64,000 nucleotides of DNA from Thelonectria olida (Eukaryota; Ascomycota; Sordariomycetes; Hypocreales; Nectriaceae). The stretch covers positions 1,224,001 to 1,288,000 of the forward strand of contig JAGPYM010000008.1 in NCBI GenBank assembly GCA_020736575.1, in the 5' to 3' direction. Positions 1 to 11,900 of this stretch are shown piece after piece. The position numbers were made by a program, and so were the translations under genes. Numbering within the stretch: position 1 is the stretch's first letter; the number at the start of each line of letters is the position of its first letter. The notes beneath the pieces are model-generated. The model did no database searches and was not told where the DNA came from. It was given only the letters and a program-made list of their open reading frames with translations.

Positions 1-1694
1 TTCTTTTCTTGTCTCTCCGTTCTCTTTTCTTCCTTTCAGCTGCGTAGAACCGCTGACGGTCTCTCATCTGCCCGGCCCCCCGGTCCCCGCAAGCTGCAGC
101 CTCTGTCGCCCTGCGCTCTCTTCGTGCCTCTCAAAGGCTGTTGAGTGCTCGCTGCGTCATGAGGTTAATCGTGAGACATGGGCAAAGCTGGCCGTGGAGC
201 TGCAGGGCGGGACGACGCTGGGCGGGTAGACGTGCAGCAGCAGCCCATGTATTTTTACACCTGGGGCCAGGGCGGAGGAGACAAAGGGCCGCCAGAGCAG
301 GCTGCATAGTCACATCAGGCGCAGCGGCCACAGCAAAGAGAGGTTCGTGAGGGGTCGAGAGGCCGGCCTGAGCAGCAGTGCCAAGGGGGCCCCCAGGTCG
401 CCTGCTGCAGCGTGTTGGGTGCGGGCGCTTGCCGTCGTGCTATGAGTGGCCGATCAAAACTAAGCGCCACTCCCGTAGCCGCGAGACTGGCGGTGGAGAT
501 GAGAACCACTGGGCGCCAATCCGCGTCACGTGACCGTACCGCCTGCGAGCACCGCATCCAATCATGCCGTCCCGTAGCCACTTGAGCTGGCCAGGCCGCT
601 TCATACGGTCTGGAACCTGCAGATCCGTGGCAGCACCCACGACGAAAGGCCAAGGAGGTGCTGGTGTCTCTTGCGGGTTTCAGAGCCAGCTAACGACTGG
701 CCGCGACTGTGTCGTCTTCAGGCTCGTCTATTCACTCCGGGCGGGCACGTATCCACCCAGGTCGTGGTTTTATCGGCCGAGTACTCCGTCGACGACTGCT
801 GGAAAGACTGGCTGCTGGTTACTCGATGCCAGATCCGACGGCACCACCGTGGACAGACGTGGCCCTTGGCGTGCTTATAGCTCGTGCCAGCATGAACGCG
901 TGAGGGACAATCAAAGTGCAGCCTTCCGCTCGCCATCTGGACACAGCAGCAAGAAACCGAGACCAAGAGTTCATCCTCGACACACCCTGTCCGAAGTTCT
1001 GGGTGTGGTAACCAGGAGCAGGTTGACAGCATAAGCAAGGTGCCAACCCTTGGAGCGATGCAAGTTCTTAATGTCATGATACATTGCCGGGTGCGCGTAA
1101 CCACGAGATGAGGCAGCCCAAAGCGGCCGCAAGTTAATATCCTCCTCTCATTAAGCTTGCCATTATAAGACGTCTTGCAGGAGACGTCGCTCCTCAACAA
1201 AGAAATCCCAATCACACACAGTCCAAGCTTTAAGGGTGCACTAGGATTCTCCAAGTTCAGTTTGCAAATGATGCGTCATCTCTCTTTATTGAAAATCTAG
1301 ATTCTCTGTCAACGGGACTCACCGGGTGCCACCGAATAGACTTGGGCTGATCTCCATGTCAGCCGGCCCTGGTGCCGCAACTCCACGTGTCTTCCAGGCA
1401 GCCCTCCTTCCGCAGGGCGCGAATTCTTCGCGGATGCTAAAGCCCAAAGAAGAGAAAACAAAAGATGTGGCGGGGGAAAAAGGGGAAAGCATCAACTATA
1501 AGCCTCAGACGCCGACGCCGACAGAACACCGACAACACACAATTAACACACACGTGTTGGGATGTGACGACCTCGGGAACGCCACAGATCCATCTCTTGA
1601 TCCCACCAAGTTCCTGACCCCAAGCAAAGAATGAACCCAGGCATCCCAAGACACGCGAATGCATGCAACGAATACTCCTCCCAATGTCGTTTGC
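1..1694. other. left-edge region without a supportable gene
   Basis: No open frame here has a recognisable domain, protein-like composition or a consistent exon chain. The first 60 bases are CT-rich and end in a pyrimidine tract plus CAG, which could be a leader or splice acceptor of a gene lying mostly outside the window, but nothing downstream supports this. The segment next to 1695 is the 3' flank of the Snf7 gene. I see no tRNA, transposon end or tandem repeat. Confidence 0.5.
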
Positions 1695-2571
1695 TTACAT
1701 GGCCATCTCGGCCTGCAGCTTGCGGAGCTCGGCCTCCTCGTCGTCTTCTTCTTCGATCGCCTGCTTCTTGCTCGGCATGGCTGCAATCCTGTTAGTTCTG
1801 CTAACGTCATGGCGTCGTGGAGGAATGAACACATACGGTCTGTGGTTGGGGGAGAAGCGATCTGGTGGACAGCATCTGACACGGGAACGTTGCCCGTGTT
1901 GATCATCTGCTCGTCCAGCTGCTCCTGCTGCAACTCTTCCAGCTCGTCCTCCAGCTCGTCCTCGTCCACTTCCGGTCCGAGTGTGGTGCCTACCATCGCG
2001 TTGACAATCTCCTCGGTGAATGCATTTTGCTCCCGCAAAGCGTCCCTTAAACCAATGTCAGCCATTTGATCCCGATACTCTTTTAGCATACGAAACATGT
2101 GAAGCACGTACATTGTCTCGTCCACCTTCTCTGGCGAAAGGCCGTCGTGAATCTTCTTCATCGCCGCGCCTGCCTTCTCCATGGCCGCCAAAGTCTCCCT
2201 GTTGATGTTCGCCGACTCGATCGCATTAATCTGTTGCTCTAATGTTGTGATCTGCGAGACGGTCTGGTCGAGGGTGTGTTCATGCGTCTTTTTGCGTCGC
2301 AAAGCCGCCTTAGCCGCTATTGGTCTCGTTAGTACGTACGTCCCCGCGGAGTCTTGAATCCCGCATCTCAGGCTGTCCAGGTTGCGTGCGTACCATTCTT
2401 GTTCGTGCTCACGCTTTTGCGGGCTATGGAATCTTGCTCGTCGATCTGGTTCTGGAGGTGTCTCTCGCGCTTCTGCAGCATCTCCAACTGCGACCGCAGG
2501 TCGATGATCGCCTTCTTGGGGGCATCCTTCTTCTTTTGCGCTGCCGCGGCGCCGCCGAACCAGCCCCACAT
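1695..2571 (-). CDS. snf7: ESCRT-III subunit Snf7 (Vps32)
   Basis: Snf7 is the main polymer-forming ESCRT-III subunit. It assembles on endosomal membranes, works with Vps20, Vps24, Vps2 and the ATPase Vps4, and drives multivesicular-body budding and pH signalling. The spliced protein is 225 aa, the usual size. The start MWGWFGG gives a hydrophobic N-terminus, followed by a basic helical core (AAKAALRRKK, residues 60-69) and a family-typical segment EKVDETMDALREQNAFTEEI. The tail is strongly acidic (DEDELEDELEELQQEQLDEQ) and ends in a MIM-like helix (EAELRKLQAEMAM). Three introns are inferred: 2317-2393, 2046-2111 and 1781-1836. The middle one is 66 nt with no stop, so it reads through as 22 extra residues. 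Removing it restores the canonical VDETM-DALREQ junction. The family assignment is secure. Confidence 0.93.
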
Positions 2572-3524
2572 CTTGACGGGTTGAGAAGTTTGGGAAAAAG
2601 GACGGAGACGTATCGATGGATGAGGATTTCGAGGGCTTGGAGCGGACTATTCGTCTGAACCCGAGTGGACTCGATGATTGTCGTTCTGGGGAAATGGCGT
2701 AACAGCCTTGACGCAGGCTGATATGGATGGTGGGGTCAGGCTGAAAGGGACATGCCAAAGTTAGCGGCTTGAAAAAGCGGATTCGTTAGGCCAGCGATGA
2801 GCGTGAACTCACAAAAACTTTATAGCAGGCGAGGACGGGAGAGTAATTTCCCTCGTAGCGGTCGTCGTCAGCAGCGTCGTCGGCGGAGGTTGTGCTGGTG
2901 AAGGATAGTCGGCAGCCTGCGGGACACTTATCGTTGCCTCCGTCGGTTCTGGACGATGACGGCACACCCACCTTTAACCGCAGTTTTCCCAGCATCATGT
3001 GACGCCAGATTCACATGGCCTTTCGGTGGAGTCTCTAGCAAGACAAACCACTTGACTCACATTGACTAAGGTAGTATGTCGCTATCTATGAAGATGTCAC
3101 GCGAACAGATCTCAGAAGCATTTTATTCATCTGATTCAATCCGAACCCGTCCAGCTCTTATAGCAACATGAAATTGCGTTATTTCGTTTTCTTATTCGAA
3201 TCATCTGCATTTTGATATCTGTTACATGCTTTTTCCGCTTATCCTATTCCTGGTACTTTGCGGTTAGGCAGCCTCACTTCCAAAACCCATCTTGCGCGAT
3301 TGAAAGGACAACCAACTCGAAACCACGAGGGTGGTCTTGCGCCCAGCATAAAGACAGAGCAAAGGCCATAGTGTCTAGGATCCTAATAGGCAAACAGTAA
3401 CCACGAGTAACCAGAATCTGTCATAACATCCATCGACTCCTTGCTGATGGGACTACCCTAGATCCATCGCAATGCTCCGCTCCACGCTGGACATGAGATC
3501 CAATACCAGCGAAATTTGCCATTA
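2572..3524. other. intergenic: Snf7 upstream region
   Basis: This stretch holds the promoter and leader of snf7, which is read leftwards, and then AT-richer spacer before the tRNA gene. I see no coding exon, repeat or second RNA gene in it. Confidence 0.5.
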
Positions 3525-3606
3525 GGCGCGGTGGCAGAGTGGTCTAATGCGTATGACTAGAAATCATATCTCCTCGGAGGCGTCTGTTCGAATCAGGCCC
3601 GCGTCG
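3525..3606 (+). tRNA. tRNA-Ser (anticodon AGA)
   Basis: An 82-nt type-II tRNA without an intron. The acceptor stem pairs GGCGCGG (3525-3531) with CCGCGTC (3599-3605), with one G-T wobble, followed by discriminator G. The anticodon stem TATGA/TCATA (3552-3556/3564-3568) encloses loop CTAGAAA, giving anticodon AGA at 3559-3561, which reads serine UCU/UCC after A34 editing. A long variable arm (CTCC-TC-GGAG) follows, as expected for tRNA-Ser. The T arm is GTCTG-TTCGAAT-CAGGC, so the internal B box is intact. CCA is not encoded, as in eukaryotes. Confidence 0.96.
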
Positions 3607-4608
3607 ATAAACTTGTTTTATCTCTCGTCTCAGATGAGGTCAAATGCCTAATATTTTTTTTTTAGGTCTCTAAGCTCTCTGAGTGCGGGTGAACGAAGTG
3701 CGCCACAAAGCTTATCGAGGCAATACCTTTTTAAGTCTATGTGGCTGAAACTCTAGCCAGACTGATGCGAAGATGCACTGCAAGATCTGATAAACCCAAC
3801 GTTCTCATGAAGATCACGAAATAAAGAGCACAGAGGGAAGTTGAGAAAGCTTCGCCCCTGTTTAAATGGAAGGTACCTATCCTCCAGTTGCACCGTAATC
3901 TGATATGTACCGTACATAACAATGCCCCGAACACCATCAACCAACCCCTCTCTTGCGAACATTAGTTATCCTTATTGACACACTATATCAAATGATCCCC
4001 CCTCTTGATCCAAAAAGGTATCTCAAAGTCTTCTTCTTCGTCTCTATTACATAAAGTGGTACTGCGTGAGTACCTCCACACACCTAAACTCCGCGTGACC
4101 ATGCCAGCCAGTTTTTTTGTGTCGCCAGTTCCCTTCTCTGAATTCTCTATTCCAGTGTACCAATCGTCGTTTGTTGCTCCACCCAAGTCGAACATATATA
4201 ACCAGAATCAAATATTACACAGAAGCGTCTGGTTCGCGGTCGAGAAAGGCTGGACCCAGGAAATAACGCTAGAAATGCCCGCAATAACTCCAGACAGGGG
4301 GCTGTCTTTGGTCGGTACTGCCAAGCCAGGGCCTGTCTGTCCAAAGAGGCCGAGTAAGAAAGGTATATATAGTAGGTCGAGGCGATGGGTCGGTTCGTTG
4401 CGTTGAGGTCGTTGTTTTGGTGCGCATCGAAGCTTGCTCGGACAGAATCTAAGGGATGACAGGCGTAAACATCGTGAATCCTCATACTTCTTTTATTGCA
4501 CGTCCATCAAGGTGGCAAATGAAGTCTTCGGACCAGTCCGGGGACAAAGGAAGGGAGCCGAGGCGCAAAGTCGCCATTCGATCCGCATCGTCATGAGCTC
4601 GTGTCGTA
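3607..4608. other. intergenic between tRNA-Ser and the mannan-polymerase gene
   Basis: AT-richer spacer with the Pol III terminator at its left end. A TATATATAG string at 4364-4372 faces rightwards, but no convincing coding frame follows it before the 3' end of the minus-strand gene at 4609. No gene is supported. Confidence 0.45.
3616..3619 (+). terminator. RNA polymerase III terminator of tRNA-Ser
   Basis: A TTTT run lies 9 nt after the tRNA discriminator base, the normal position for a Pol III stop. A longer run of ten T at 3654-3663 may act as a backup. Confidence 0.7.
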
Positions 4609-6041
4609 TTAAGCGTTTCCTCCCTTTTCGTCCGTGTCGATGTGCCAGACAACGTAATTGGGCAGACCAACGACTTGAAAACCGGCCCGTTTGGCCATTT
4701 TGGCGAACCCTTCGGTCTCGGCCTGGTTCTCGAAAGCGTAACATGGGAAGTTGATGCCCGATCGATGGACATCGGCCTTGACCACAATGTTGACTCCGCC
4801 AATGCCATCGAGATCAACTTCCACATCCTTGTTGTCACGCCAATCACCCATCTTCGCGAGGTATGTGCGGCCAGTATCGTATTGTTTGTACCCTGTTGCA
4901 CGAGCACCCGGTTAGATGGCTTTGGTGTTGTGGAAGTGGTGGCACTGACCTTCAGCAAGAATAACGTCTCTGGGGAGGCTGCTGGTAAGCTTGCGGCCCT
5001 TGTCCGATTCAATCCACGAGTTGTAGTCGACTGGAATCATGTGTCAGTGTCTCATTTCGGTCGACCCGAGCCTGTAACCGTAACTCACATCGTCCCTCAA
5101 TGTCCTTGCCCTTCTCAATTCGGTGGAACCAGATGTCTTGCAAGAGTCGTTAGCAGTGGCGTCGTTAGTTCGCGCCAAGTTGGTCAACTTACTTGGTACA
5201 ATAATGTCCTTGTCATGGGCAATAAAATCCTCCAAAATCCTGCCTGGACAATCCTGAATATCAACGTCTCTCCAATAGACCCAGGAATGCTCCGACTTGA
5301 GCGCAGTGGCCAGGAGATAGTTCCTGGCCTTGCCCAAAGCCTTTCGACGAGGTCCCTGGGCCTCAAAAGAGTGCCTGTCGTCCACCTCCTGACTTAGGTG
5401 GAAGTTAAAGTCCTTCTCGATGACCATGGCGCTATTAAAGGGGACATCGCCAGGCTGACGCTGTAGTCGGTCCAATTCGAAAGCAAGCACAGCCAGAGTA
5501 TCATCGGTGGAATCAGATATCAGGAACGCGAGATCGATCAGACGATGTGGGTAGGTGATTTGGGCGAGGAGTTGGAAGTATCGCGGGAGGAACTGCGAGG
5601 CGTCTTTGAGAGGAGTGCAAATCAGAATTCGCTCTTCGTTGGCAAGTGCCCTTCGCGTCGACTTGATGGGGTTGAGATCGACGTGTTGGATCGATTTCGA
5701 ATTGACTTTGACGGGAACGTGGTGGTTGAAGATAACAGGCGTTTTGAGATGCGAAGTCCATTGCGCAAACTCGTTCGGTGACATGTCCATGGGAGACTTA
5801 TCTGGACCCCATCTGAGTTTCATGTTAGCAAGACGCCCAATTCTCTCTCTCTCTTTCTTCTTTCATACATTTGCGGTAAAGGGGTGGAACCGAATATGCT
5901 ACGACATAGCAAGATCAGGAAGAAGAATATGGCGATTAGAGGCAGGATTCGCGTCCTCGTCAAGTTGCTTCGAAGCACTCTTCCAACAGGAAGCTGAGCC
6001 TTTGCGGCCCTCCAGTTGATACCTCCATTTTGGAGAAGCAT
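4609..6041 (-). CDS. anp1: mannan polymerase complex subunit, Anp1/Mnn9 family
   Basis: Anp1, Mnn9 and Van1 are Golgi type-II membrane alpha-1,6-mannosyltransferase subunits (M-Pol complexes) that elongate the mannan backbone of N-glycans. The spliced model has five exons and 401 aa. Introns are 5813-5868, 5137-5192, 5031-5088 and 4893-4949. A short cytosolic N-terminus with Arg residues precedes one membrane segment at about residues 32-48. The lumenal domain starts with WGPDKSPMDMSP and contains the family block HSWVYWRDVDI with the DxD metal-binding motif. It ends in the conserved HRSGINFPCYAFENQAETEG and GLPNYVVWHIDT. The N-terminus MLLQNGGINWRAAKAQLP looks more like the Anp1 paralogue than Mnn9. 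The family is certain, the paralogue is an inference. The first intron contains a short GA repeat. Confidence 0.9.
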
Positions 6042-7760
6042 GGCGAGTGCCTCGGGGGGTGGGCCGTCGTCACCACCCTCTTGCGTGATCTACAACGTCT
6101 GCGTCCGTCGTGGATGGATTGTGGGGGGTTCGTGTTTTGTTTTGTTTGTTTTGTCGTCAACCGTCTTCGTCGTCGTCGTCAAGGTCGTCGAAGGCGAGAG
6201 CCGCAGGGAGGGGCGCTGTCGTTTGTGGTCAGATGGGCTTCTGGCCAGAGGTCAAGGGGTGATGCGGTGGGGACCGAAGTCGTAGAGGGACCAGGGCATT
6301 AGGATCGCGTCTCGGAGGAGGAGAGGCCGAGTCGGCAGGACGCGTGCAGGTTGAGTTGCGCCAGCTGTTGGGATCTTGGGCGAGGTGGAAAGTCAATTGG
6401 GGAAAAAAAAAGAGGAAGAAAGCCAACGCCCAAAATACCACGACACCATCACCAATATTGCGGCAGCTCAGAGGGATTGCAAACTCCTACTAACGACTAA
6501 GCTTGGCTTGGCAATTGCAGGGTCCGGGCACGGCCACAACTGGAACTGGCCCAGCCAAAGAATTCGGTACCTGCTCCATGATCCACCGCCACGCCCCTGC
6601 CGGCCGCTGCTTCAGCGGTTTGAGTGGCTCCTCGGGCGATTTACAGTGGAGGCGCATTGGGGATCGGCACCTGTTCCGTCGTAAAATCAGCGTCCACTTT
6701 AGGGGGCTCGACGCCTAATTACAGTCACAGCGATTGCATTGTATTGCTGTTGCTGTAATTAGCAACGTCCATGGGAGGTTTGATTTATATCACCGTCCTC
6801 GTATTTGCCAATTTTTTTTTAATCCAAGAGAGCCCTTTAATGCAAAGGCCCAAGGCTTGAGGACTCGGCGCAAAAAAAAAAAAAAACCTCGTTCGAATAT
6901 TGGTGAGACAAGCAGGAGCTGGCGCATCTGTAGATGGTATTTGGCTCTCAGCTCTTTTTCTCTCGTTCTATTGGTTGCAAAAGCGGGAGGCTTGCCTGCG
7001 GAAGTTATTCTGCCCAACCAACGATGCGGTGCGACAAGCCACCAAGCAATAGTTGGGAAGGCGGAAGGCGACCAGCCCGCCCAAGGAGGGTGGTTGTTGG
7101 GGAGAAATATCCATCAATGGTTGCATGACGTGTGGTTGGCGTCATGGCCGGCGGTTGCCTGAGCTGGATAAAACCACCTAGACAGGTACGGATAGGTAGT
7201 AAACAAATGGAACAATCAACAAACAAAATGACAACTGGACGAAACACTGATAGGGGTCGAAACTCCCAAGGCCGCATCGAGGGAGAATCCCAGCCAGCCA
7301 TCCACCCGTCTCGGTCAGGCACGTGTTTGTTTGATCAGACGTGCTCGTTTCAACAAGGACACAAATCCTCTCTCCCACGTTGAATTGGTATCACTCATCA
7401 GGATCAGAATAGAATATGGATAGAAGCCCCTACGAACGGTGCCAAGCCTGGAACAGATCCCAAAGGGACTTTCCAAACACAGTCCAGTCTAACGGTTATT
7501 ATCCATGATTGCCGTGCTGACATCTGCTTGTCCCTGCCAGCCTGACAAGGCAAGTCGAAGGGCGCGGCTATGCCGTAAGCGTCGACGACCCCATCCTCTT
7601 TGCACTCCTTGGGAGAGAGCGTGAACAACGTTGACAAGATCAGCATAAAGAATCCTGGAAACGAATCATCTGTGACGTCTGGAACGTTTCAACGACAGAC
7701 CTTGAGATAAATCGATACCCAGAATTCAGGTGGACCGCATTTTCAACGCTTTTTTTGCAC
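6042..7760. promoter_or_regulatory. 1.7-kb divergent promoter region (anp1 / DNA glycosylase)
   Basis: The flanking genes are transcribed away from each other, so both promoters lie here. It contains runs of A (about 6871-6886) and T. The open frames present lack protein-like character, and no conserved gene, tRNA or repeat family is visible. The length is unusual for such a compact genome and could hide a non-coding RNA. Confidence 0.45.
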
Positions 7761-8939
7761 ATGCGCCTTGCTCTGTTCCAACACCCCTCTTTGATATCGC
7801 TGGGCCGATTCACACGACATCAACTCGGTCGCACAACGCAGAGGAACTTCACCGCCGCCTCACAAACCATGGCAGTAACAAGGCGCTCCGCTCGCCTCAA
7901 CGCCCAAGCGGTACCAAAGCTTGAACCAGAACCAGAGCCAAAATCAGCCCCTCCAGCGAGCAGGAAGCGCAAGGCCCCGGAGGCCGCGGTCCCCGTTACT
8001 CCTCCCAGGAAGCGCGCAACAAAGCCCAAGAGTGCGGCGACGGTAGTACCGTCGACCCCGACGCCTGGCGGTGCAGGACTCTTCGCGCAGCCTTCTTCCG
8101 GAGCGACAGGAAAACCTCGAAACTCAACCGTCACTCGTCTCGCGGACCCGAGGCTGACAAATGCGCCGCTTCTTTCTCCAGAGACGTCACGGGTGGTGGC
8201 TTCTAGAGATCTCGACTCGTTATCGCCTTCCAAAGCGCCCCAAGTCAGGACAACCACTCAGAACCTACTCAAGGAGGCATGCGATCGTCTCATTGAGATC
8301 GATGAGCGTATGCGACCACTGATCGAGCAGCACCACTGTCGAGTATTCTCACCTGAAGGGCTGGCAGAGCGGATCGATCCGTTTGAGAGTCTTTCAAGCG
8401 GCATCATCAGCCAACAAGTGTCCGGCGCCGCGGCCAAGTCTATCAAGGCCAAGTTTCTTGCCCTCTTTGATGAGAAGCCCGGGGATAGGTTCCCTCATCC
8501 CTCGCAGGTGGCGGGTCGCTCACTCGAGAACTTACGCACGGCGGGTCTCTCACAACGCAAGGCCGAGTATATCAAAGGCCTGGCCGAGAAGTTTGCCAGC
8601 GGCGAGTTGAGTGCGCAGATGTTGCGCGATGCGACGGATGACGAGGTCATGGAGAAGCTCATCACCGTCCGTGGCCTGGGGAAATGGTCAGTCGAGATGT
8701 TCGCCTGCTTTGGACTCAAGCGGATGGACGTCTTCTCGCTGGGCGATTTGGGCGTCCAGAGAGGCATGGCAGCCTTTGTCGGGCGAGATGTGGCCAAGCT
8801 CAAGTCTAAGGGCGGCAAGTGGAAGTACATGTCAGAGCAGGATATGGTCGAGCTTTCCAACAAGTTTGCACCATATCGCAGCCTCTTCATGTGGTACATG
8901 TGGCGTGTGGAGGAGACGGACGTTAGCACGATGGAGTAG
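7761..8939 (+). CDS. mag1: DNA-3-methyladenine glycosylase (AlkA/Mag1 type)
   Basis: This enzyme removes alkylated purines such as 3-methyladenine and starts base-excision repair. It is a single-exon frame of 392 aa. The HhH-GPD fold occupies the C-terminal half: a segment FESLSSGIISQQVSGAAAKS at the start of the domain, helix-hairpin-helix VRGLGKWSVEMF, and LGDLGVQRG with the presumed catalytic Asp (D329, codon at 8745). The N-terminal ~120 residues are Lys/Pro-rich and disordered. Two starts are credible. ATG 7761 adds 36 residues rich in Arg and hydroxyl residues and devoid of acids, like a mitochondrial presequence. ATG 7869 (context aaaccATGG, stronger) gives a 356-aa form beginning MAVTRRSARL, likely nuclear. 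Function is secure, start choice open. Confidence 0.92.
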   Translation: MRLALFQHPSLISLGRFTRHQLGRTTQRNFTAASQTMAVTRRSARLNAQAVPKLEPEPEPKSAPPASRKRKAPEAAVPVTPPRKRATKPKSAATVVPSTPTPGGAGLFAQPSSGATGKPRNSTVTRLADPRLTNAPLLSPETSRVVASRDLDSLSPSKAPQVRTTTQNLLKEACDRLIEIDERMRPLIEQHHCRVFSPEGLAERIDPFESLSSGIISQQVSGAAAKSIKAKFLALFDEKPGDRFPHPSQVAGRSLENLRTAGLSQRKAEYIKGLAEKFASGELSAQMLRDATDDEVMEKLITVRGLGKWSVEMFACFGLKRMDVFSLGDLGVQRGMAAFVGRDVAKLKSKGGKWKYMSEQDMVELSNKFAPYRSLFMWYMWRVEETDVSTME

Positions 8940-11900
8940 CTGGATGGAACCTGAAGTGGTTGCTCGGCCGGCGGTGTTTTGGTCTCTTCTATGTTTTCAC
9001 GCCTGTACAAGTCGCCCCTCGCGAATAAGATGCCCATTGTAATGATACCTGCCGATGATTGAGTGGAAGGATGTGCTTCAACCCCACCAAGAACAGGCGC
9101 CATGCAAGAAACAGAGTGTCCAACCCACAAGCGGTGGTGGTATACGAATACAGTGCAATACAGGTACATCACAAAGAACATGGTGAGCATATCATGATTG
9201 GTGCACATGGACACGTCAGAGCCCAAGATCATGTTGATCTTCAGGAGGCAGTCAAAGTGATTAACGGCAGACCTAACTCTCGGGACCCGGGAGACACGTC
9301 TTCATACGAAGACTATGAAGGGATGGCTGTTGTTGTCGTCGTTATCGCCGGACCCTGGACGAAGGGTCATTAAGGACCATCTCACTTTATCGTTGCCGAT
9401 CCGAGCCGGGATTAACCCACCTGCGTATCCCTTGGAGCCTTGGAGATTGGGACGAAGGGAAGGATCTTGGATGTGCAACAGAAGGCCCTGGCGGGATGTG
9501 GGATGCGCCGACGCCACACTGATGAAAAGGGAGAAGAACAAATTCTTGTTTGTTTCAAAAGCCATGCGCGCTTGTCAGCAAACATCAAACGAATCTGCAG
9601 CAACACTGGACTACTGTAGTTAATAGACTCGCTGGATGCGGGTCGCGGACATCAATTAGACAGAAGTGATGAGCTCATTGATGAACATCTTTGATTATCT
9701 GCGAAGCTGTAGAGTTGAGCTGTCACAGGTTCACTTGGCAACCGGCCCCAAGTTGGCAGGCCATCAACAACACGGCCAGCACAGCCAAGCTTCTCTTGCA
9801 GAGCCGAGTCGACAAAATCTTGATTTTGCTTCCCCCGGCGGCCAGTAGCAACACAATGGCTCCTCGGGACGAACGATGCCAGCTGGCATTGGACGGCAAG
9901 ACGGGATCTGAGAAGCACAGCTGGACCAGTCACTTCCATGTGGAGTCGAGAGAACGCGTCAGGGGGGTGGAAGCTGGTCTGGTCTGGCGCGGGAGCGGAA
10001 TGGAGAGTGCCACTGCGGACGATGCGCCGGTGGAGGCCCAACAACAAGCGTTGCAGCACGCACGCACACGCACGCCACTGGAAAAATGTGCCATCGGGAT
10101 CGGGGGCGAAGGCGGTGCCGCCATGGGATGGCATGAACGACTCACTAACTGATTTGTTGATAGGCGGCCTGGGGAGCAACGCCGACGGGAGTCTGAGAGT
10201 GGCTGCGTCTCCCGTAAATTGGGGGCCATTGTGTCTCTGACTGAGCATGACACGTGCAAGGCGCCGTTTGATTTGACATGACATAAATGGAGATGGAAAA
10301 CCAGAACAGAAAAGTCGAGACTGAATGACAGACTGTCACTGTTGTCGTCGAGCACAAAGGACAAGTTTCCAGGCCTTGTTGCAGACCGGGACCAATCAAA
10401 CAAGGAATGGAGTTGGAGAAACGAGGGCGTGACACCGAGGCGTGTCTGTAGCATGAGCATCTATCTGCGGCAACATGCAAAATAATGGGCGGGATAAAAA
10501 CCCAACAGCCTAGATGGAGAAAATAATAGACCTTTGTCCGCTAGGATAGAGCCGGAGTCTTGTAAAAACTTCTTCTATGGGTCACAATGAATGCTTCGTC
10601 CGAAGTAAAGATTTCTCCAACAATAGATGGGGCGTCTGCTCCCATACTATCAGCATTTCTATTCACAGACCTCGGTCCTGACACTCGACATTGGGTATCA
10701 TTGAGATGCAGGGATACGATATCTGGCACCTTGGCTGGTCAGGAGGGGGATGAATATTGCCGCGAATGGTGCCTTTCTCGACATGAGAAGCAGGTTGATG
10801 GGGTATGTATTCGTCATCACCCACCACACTCTTGGGCCACCACCTGGCCGCACTCAGCTGGTCCTTTCGTATCGAGAGTAGTACTCCGTAGGTAGTTAAC
10901 AAACGAGAGAAAAGGAAAACTGCTCCATCGGCAACGACACTTGTTGGTGAAGACGCATCAGGTGCGAACTAATTCATTGATGAGTCTTCCTTACAAGGTC
11001 CGATTTATCCGTATCCGCGTACGCTCACCCTGGAGAGGCACGATTGAAGGCCTGGGCCGTAGTTTATGATGAGATGGGACTATCAGTCACGCACGTTGAA
11101 AGCTTGGCTCACCGATCATGGCATGGCCATGGATAACCCGACTGGGGAACACAAGTTCTCAGGTCCCAGTAGTATTGGTGGCGGCAGTACAGACACACAA
11201 GATTGTCTCTTGTATGGCATTCACGTCTGATAAGGTATTATAAACTGGTATTTAATCAAGGATTGATAGTACTGGGCAATTGCACTGCCGGTGAGATGAA
11301 ACGAGGCCTCCATTTTCAGGATTGCGATGCTCCAACAGCAGTCCAATGCTGCGTAGTAGTTAGGTGACGCCCGCCTGACGGTGCCTTGACGCCGGTAGCC
11401 GCACGTCTGCGGCGGCATGTCGTTGGGAGAAAGGGCCCTCGGTCCATGAATTTGAGACGTGAAGGACGGCAGCAAATTGAATTCGACTAGGGGCAACGTC
11501 GCGGATGGTGCGGTGATGCCGGCGTGCTAGCGAGTGCCATCATGTGGGATTCCGCCCGCAGCCATTATCTCGTGCAAGAGGCGTGGCGTCCTCGGCCCTG
11601 GCTAGTAGTCAACTAACACCATGGCGAATGAGCGCCCACTCGCAATCATCGGGGACCCCTGCTAGCTGCTCCCCGAAGCGGAGCTTTCAGCAGGAACAAG
11701 CAGCTGGACCTGGAGCATCAAATCTCGCCTGTGACGAGGGATGGATGCGATGAGATCGGAGGTACAAGGTGCTCAGAACGGACAGGCCGGCCGGGGATGT
11801 ACAAAGGCTAATCGCCTCATCGGGGGGCAAGCAGATTGCAGACAAGCAGGGCTTGATGATTCTTTTTTTGCCAGTGGAAGCACGGGAGAACCGGACAGGC

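Noticed and set aside
4364..4372. TATATATAG as a plus-strand core promoter
   Set aside because: No credible coding sequence follows before the 3' end of the convergent-strand gene.
4642..5397. 251-codon plus-strand frame over anp1
   Set aside because: It crosses four introns of the clearly conserved minus-strand glycosyltransferase.
6888..6905. TTCGAAT string resembling a tRNA T-loop
   Set aside because: No pairing T stem, anticodon arm or acceptor stem could be built around it.
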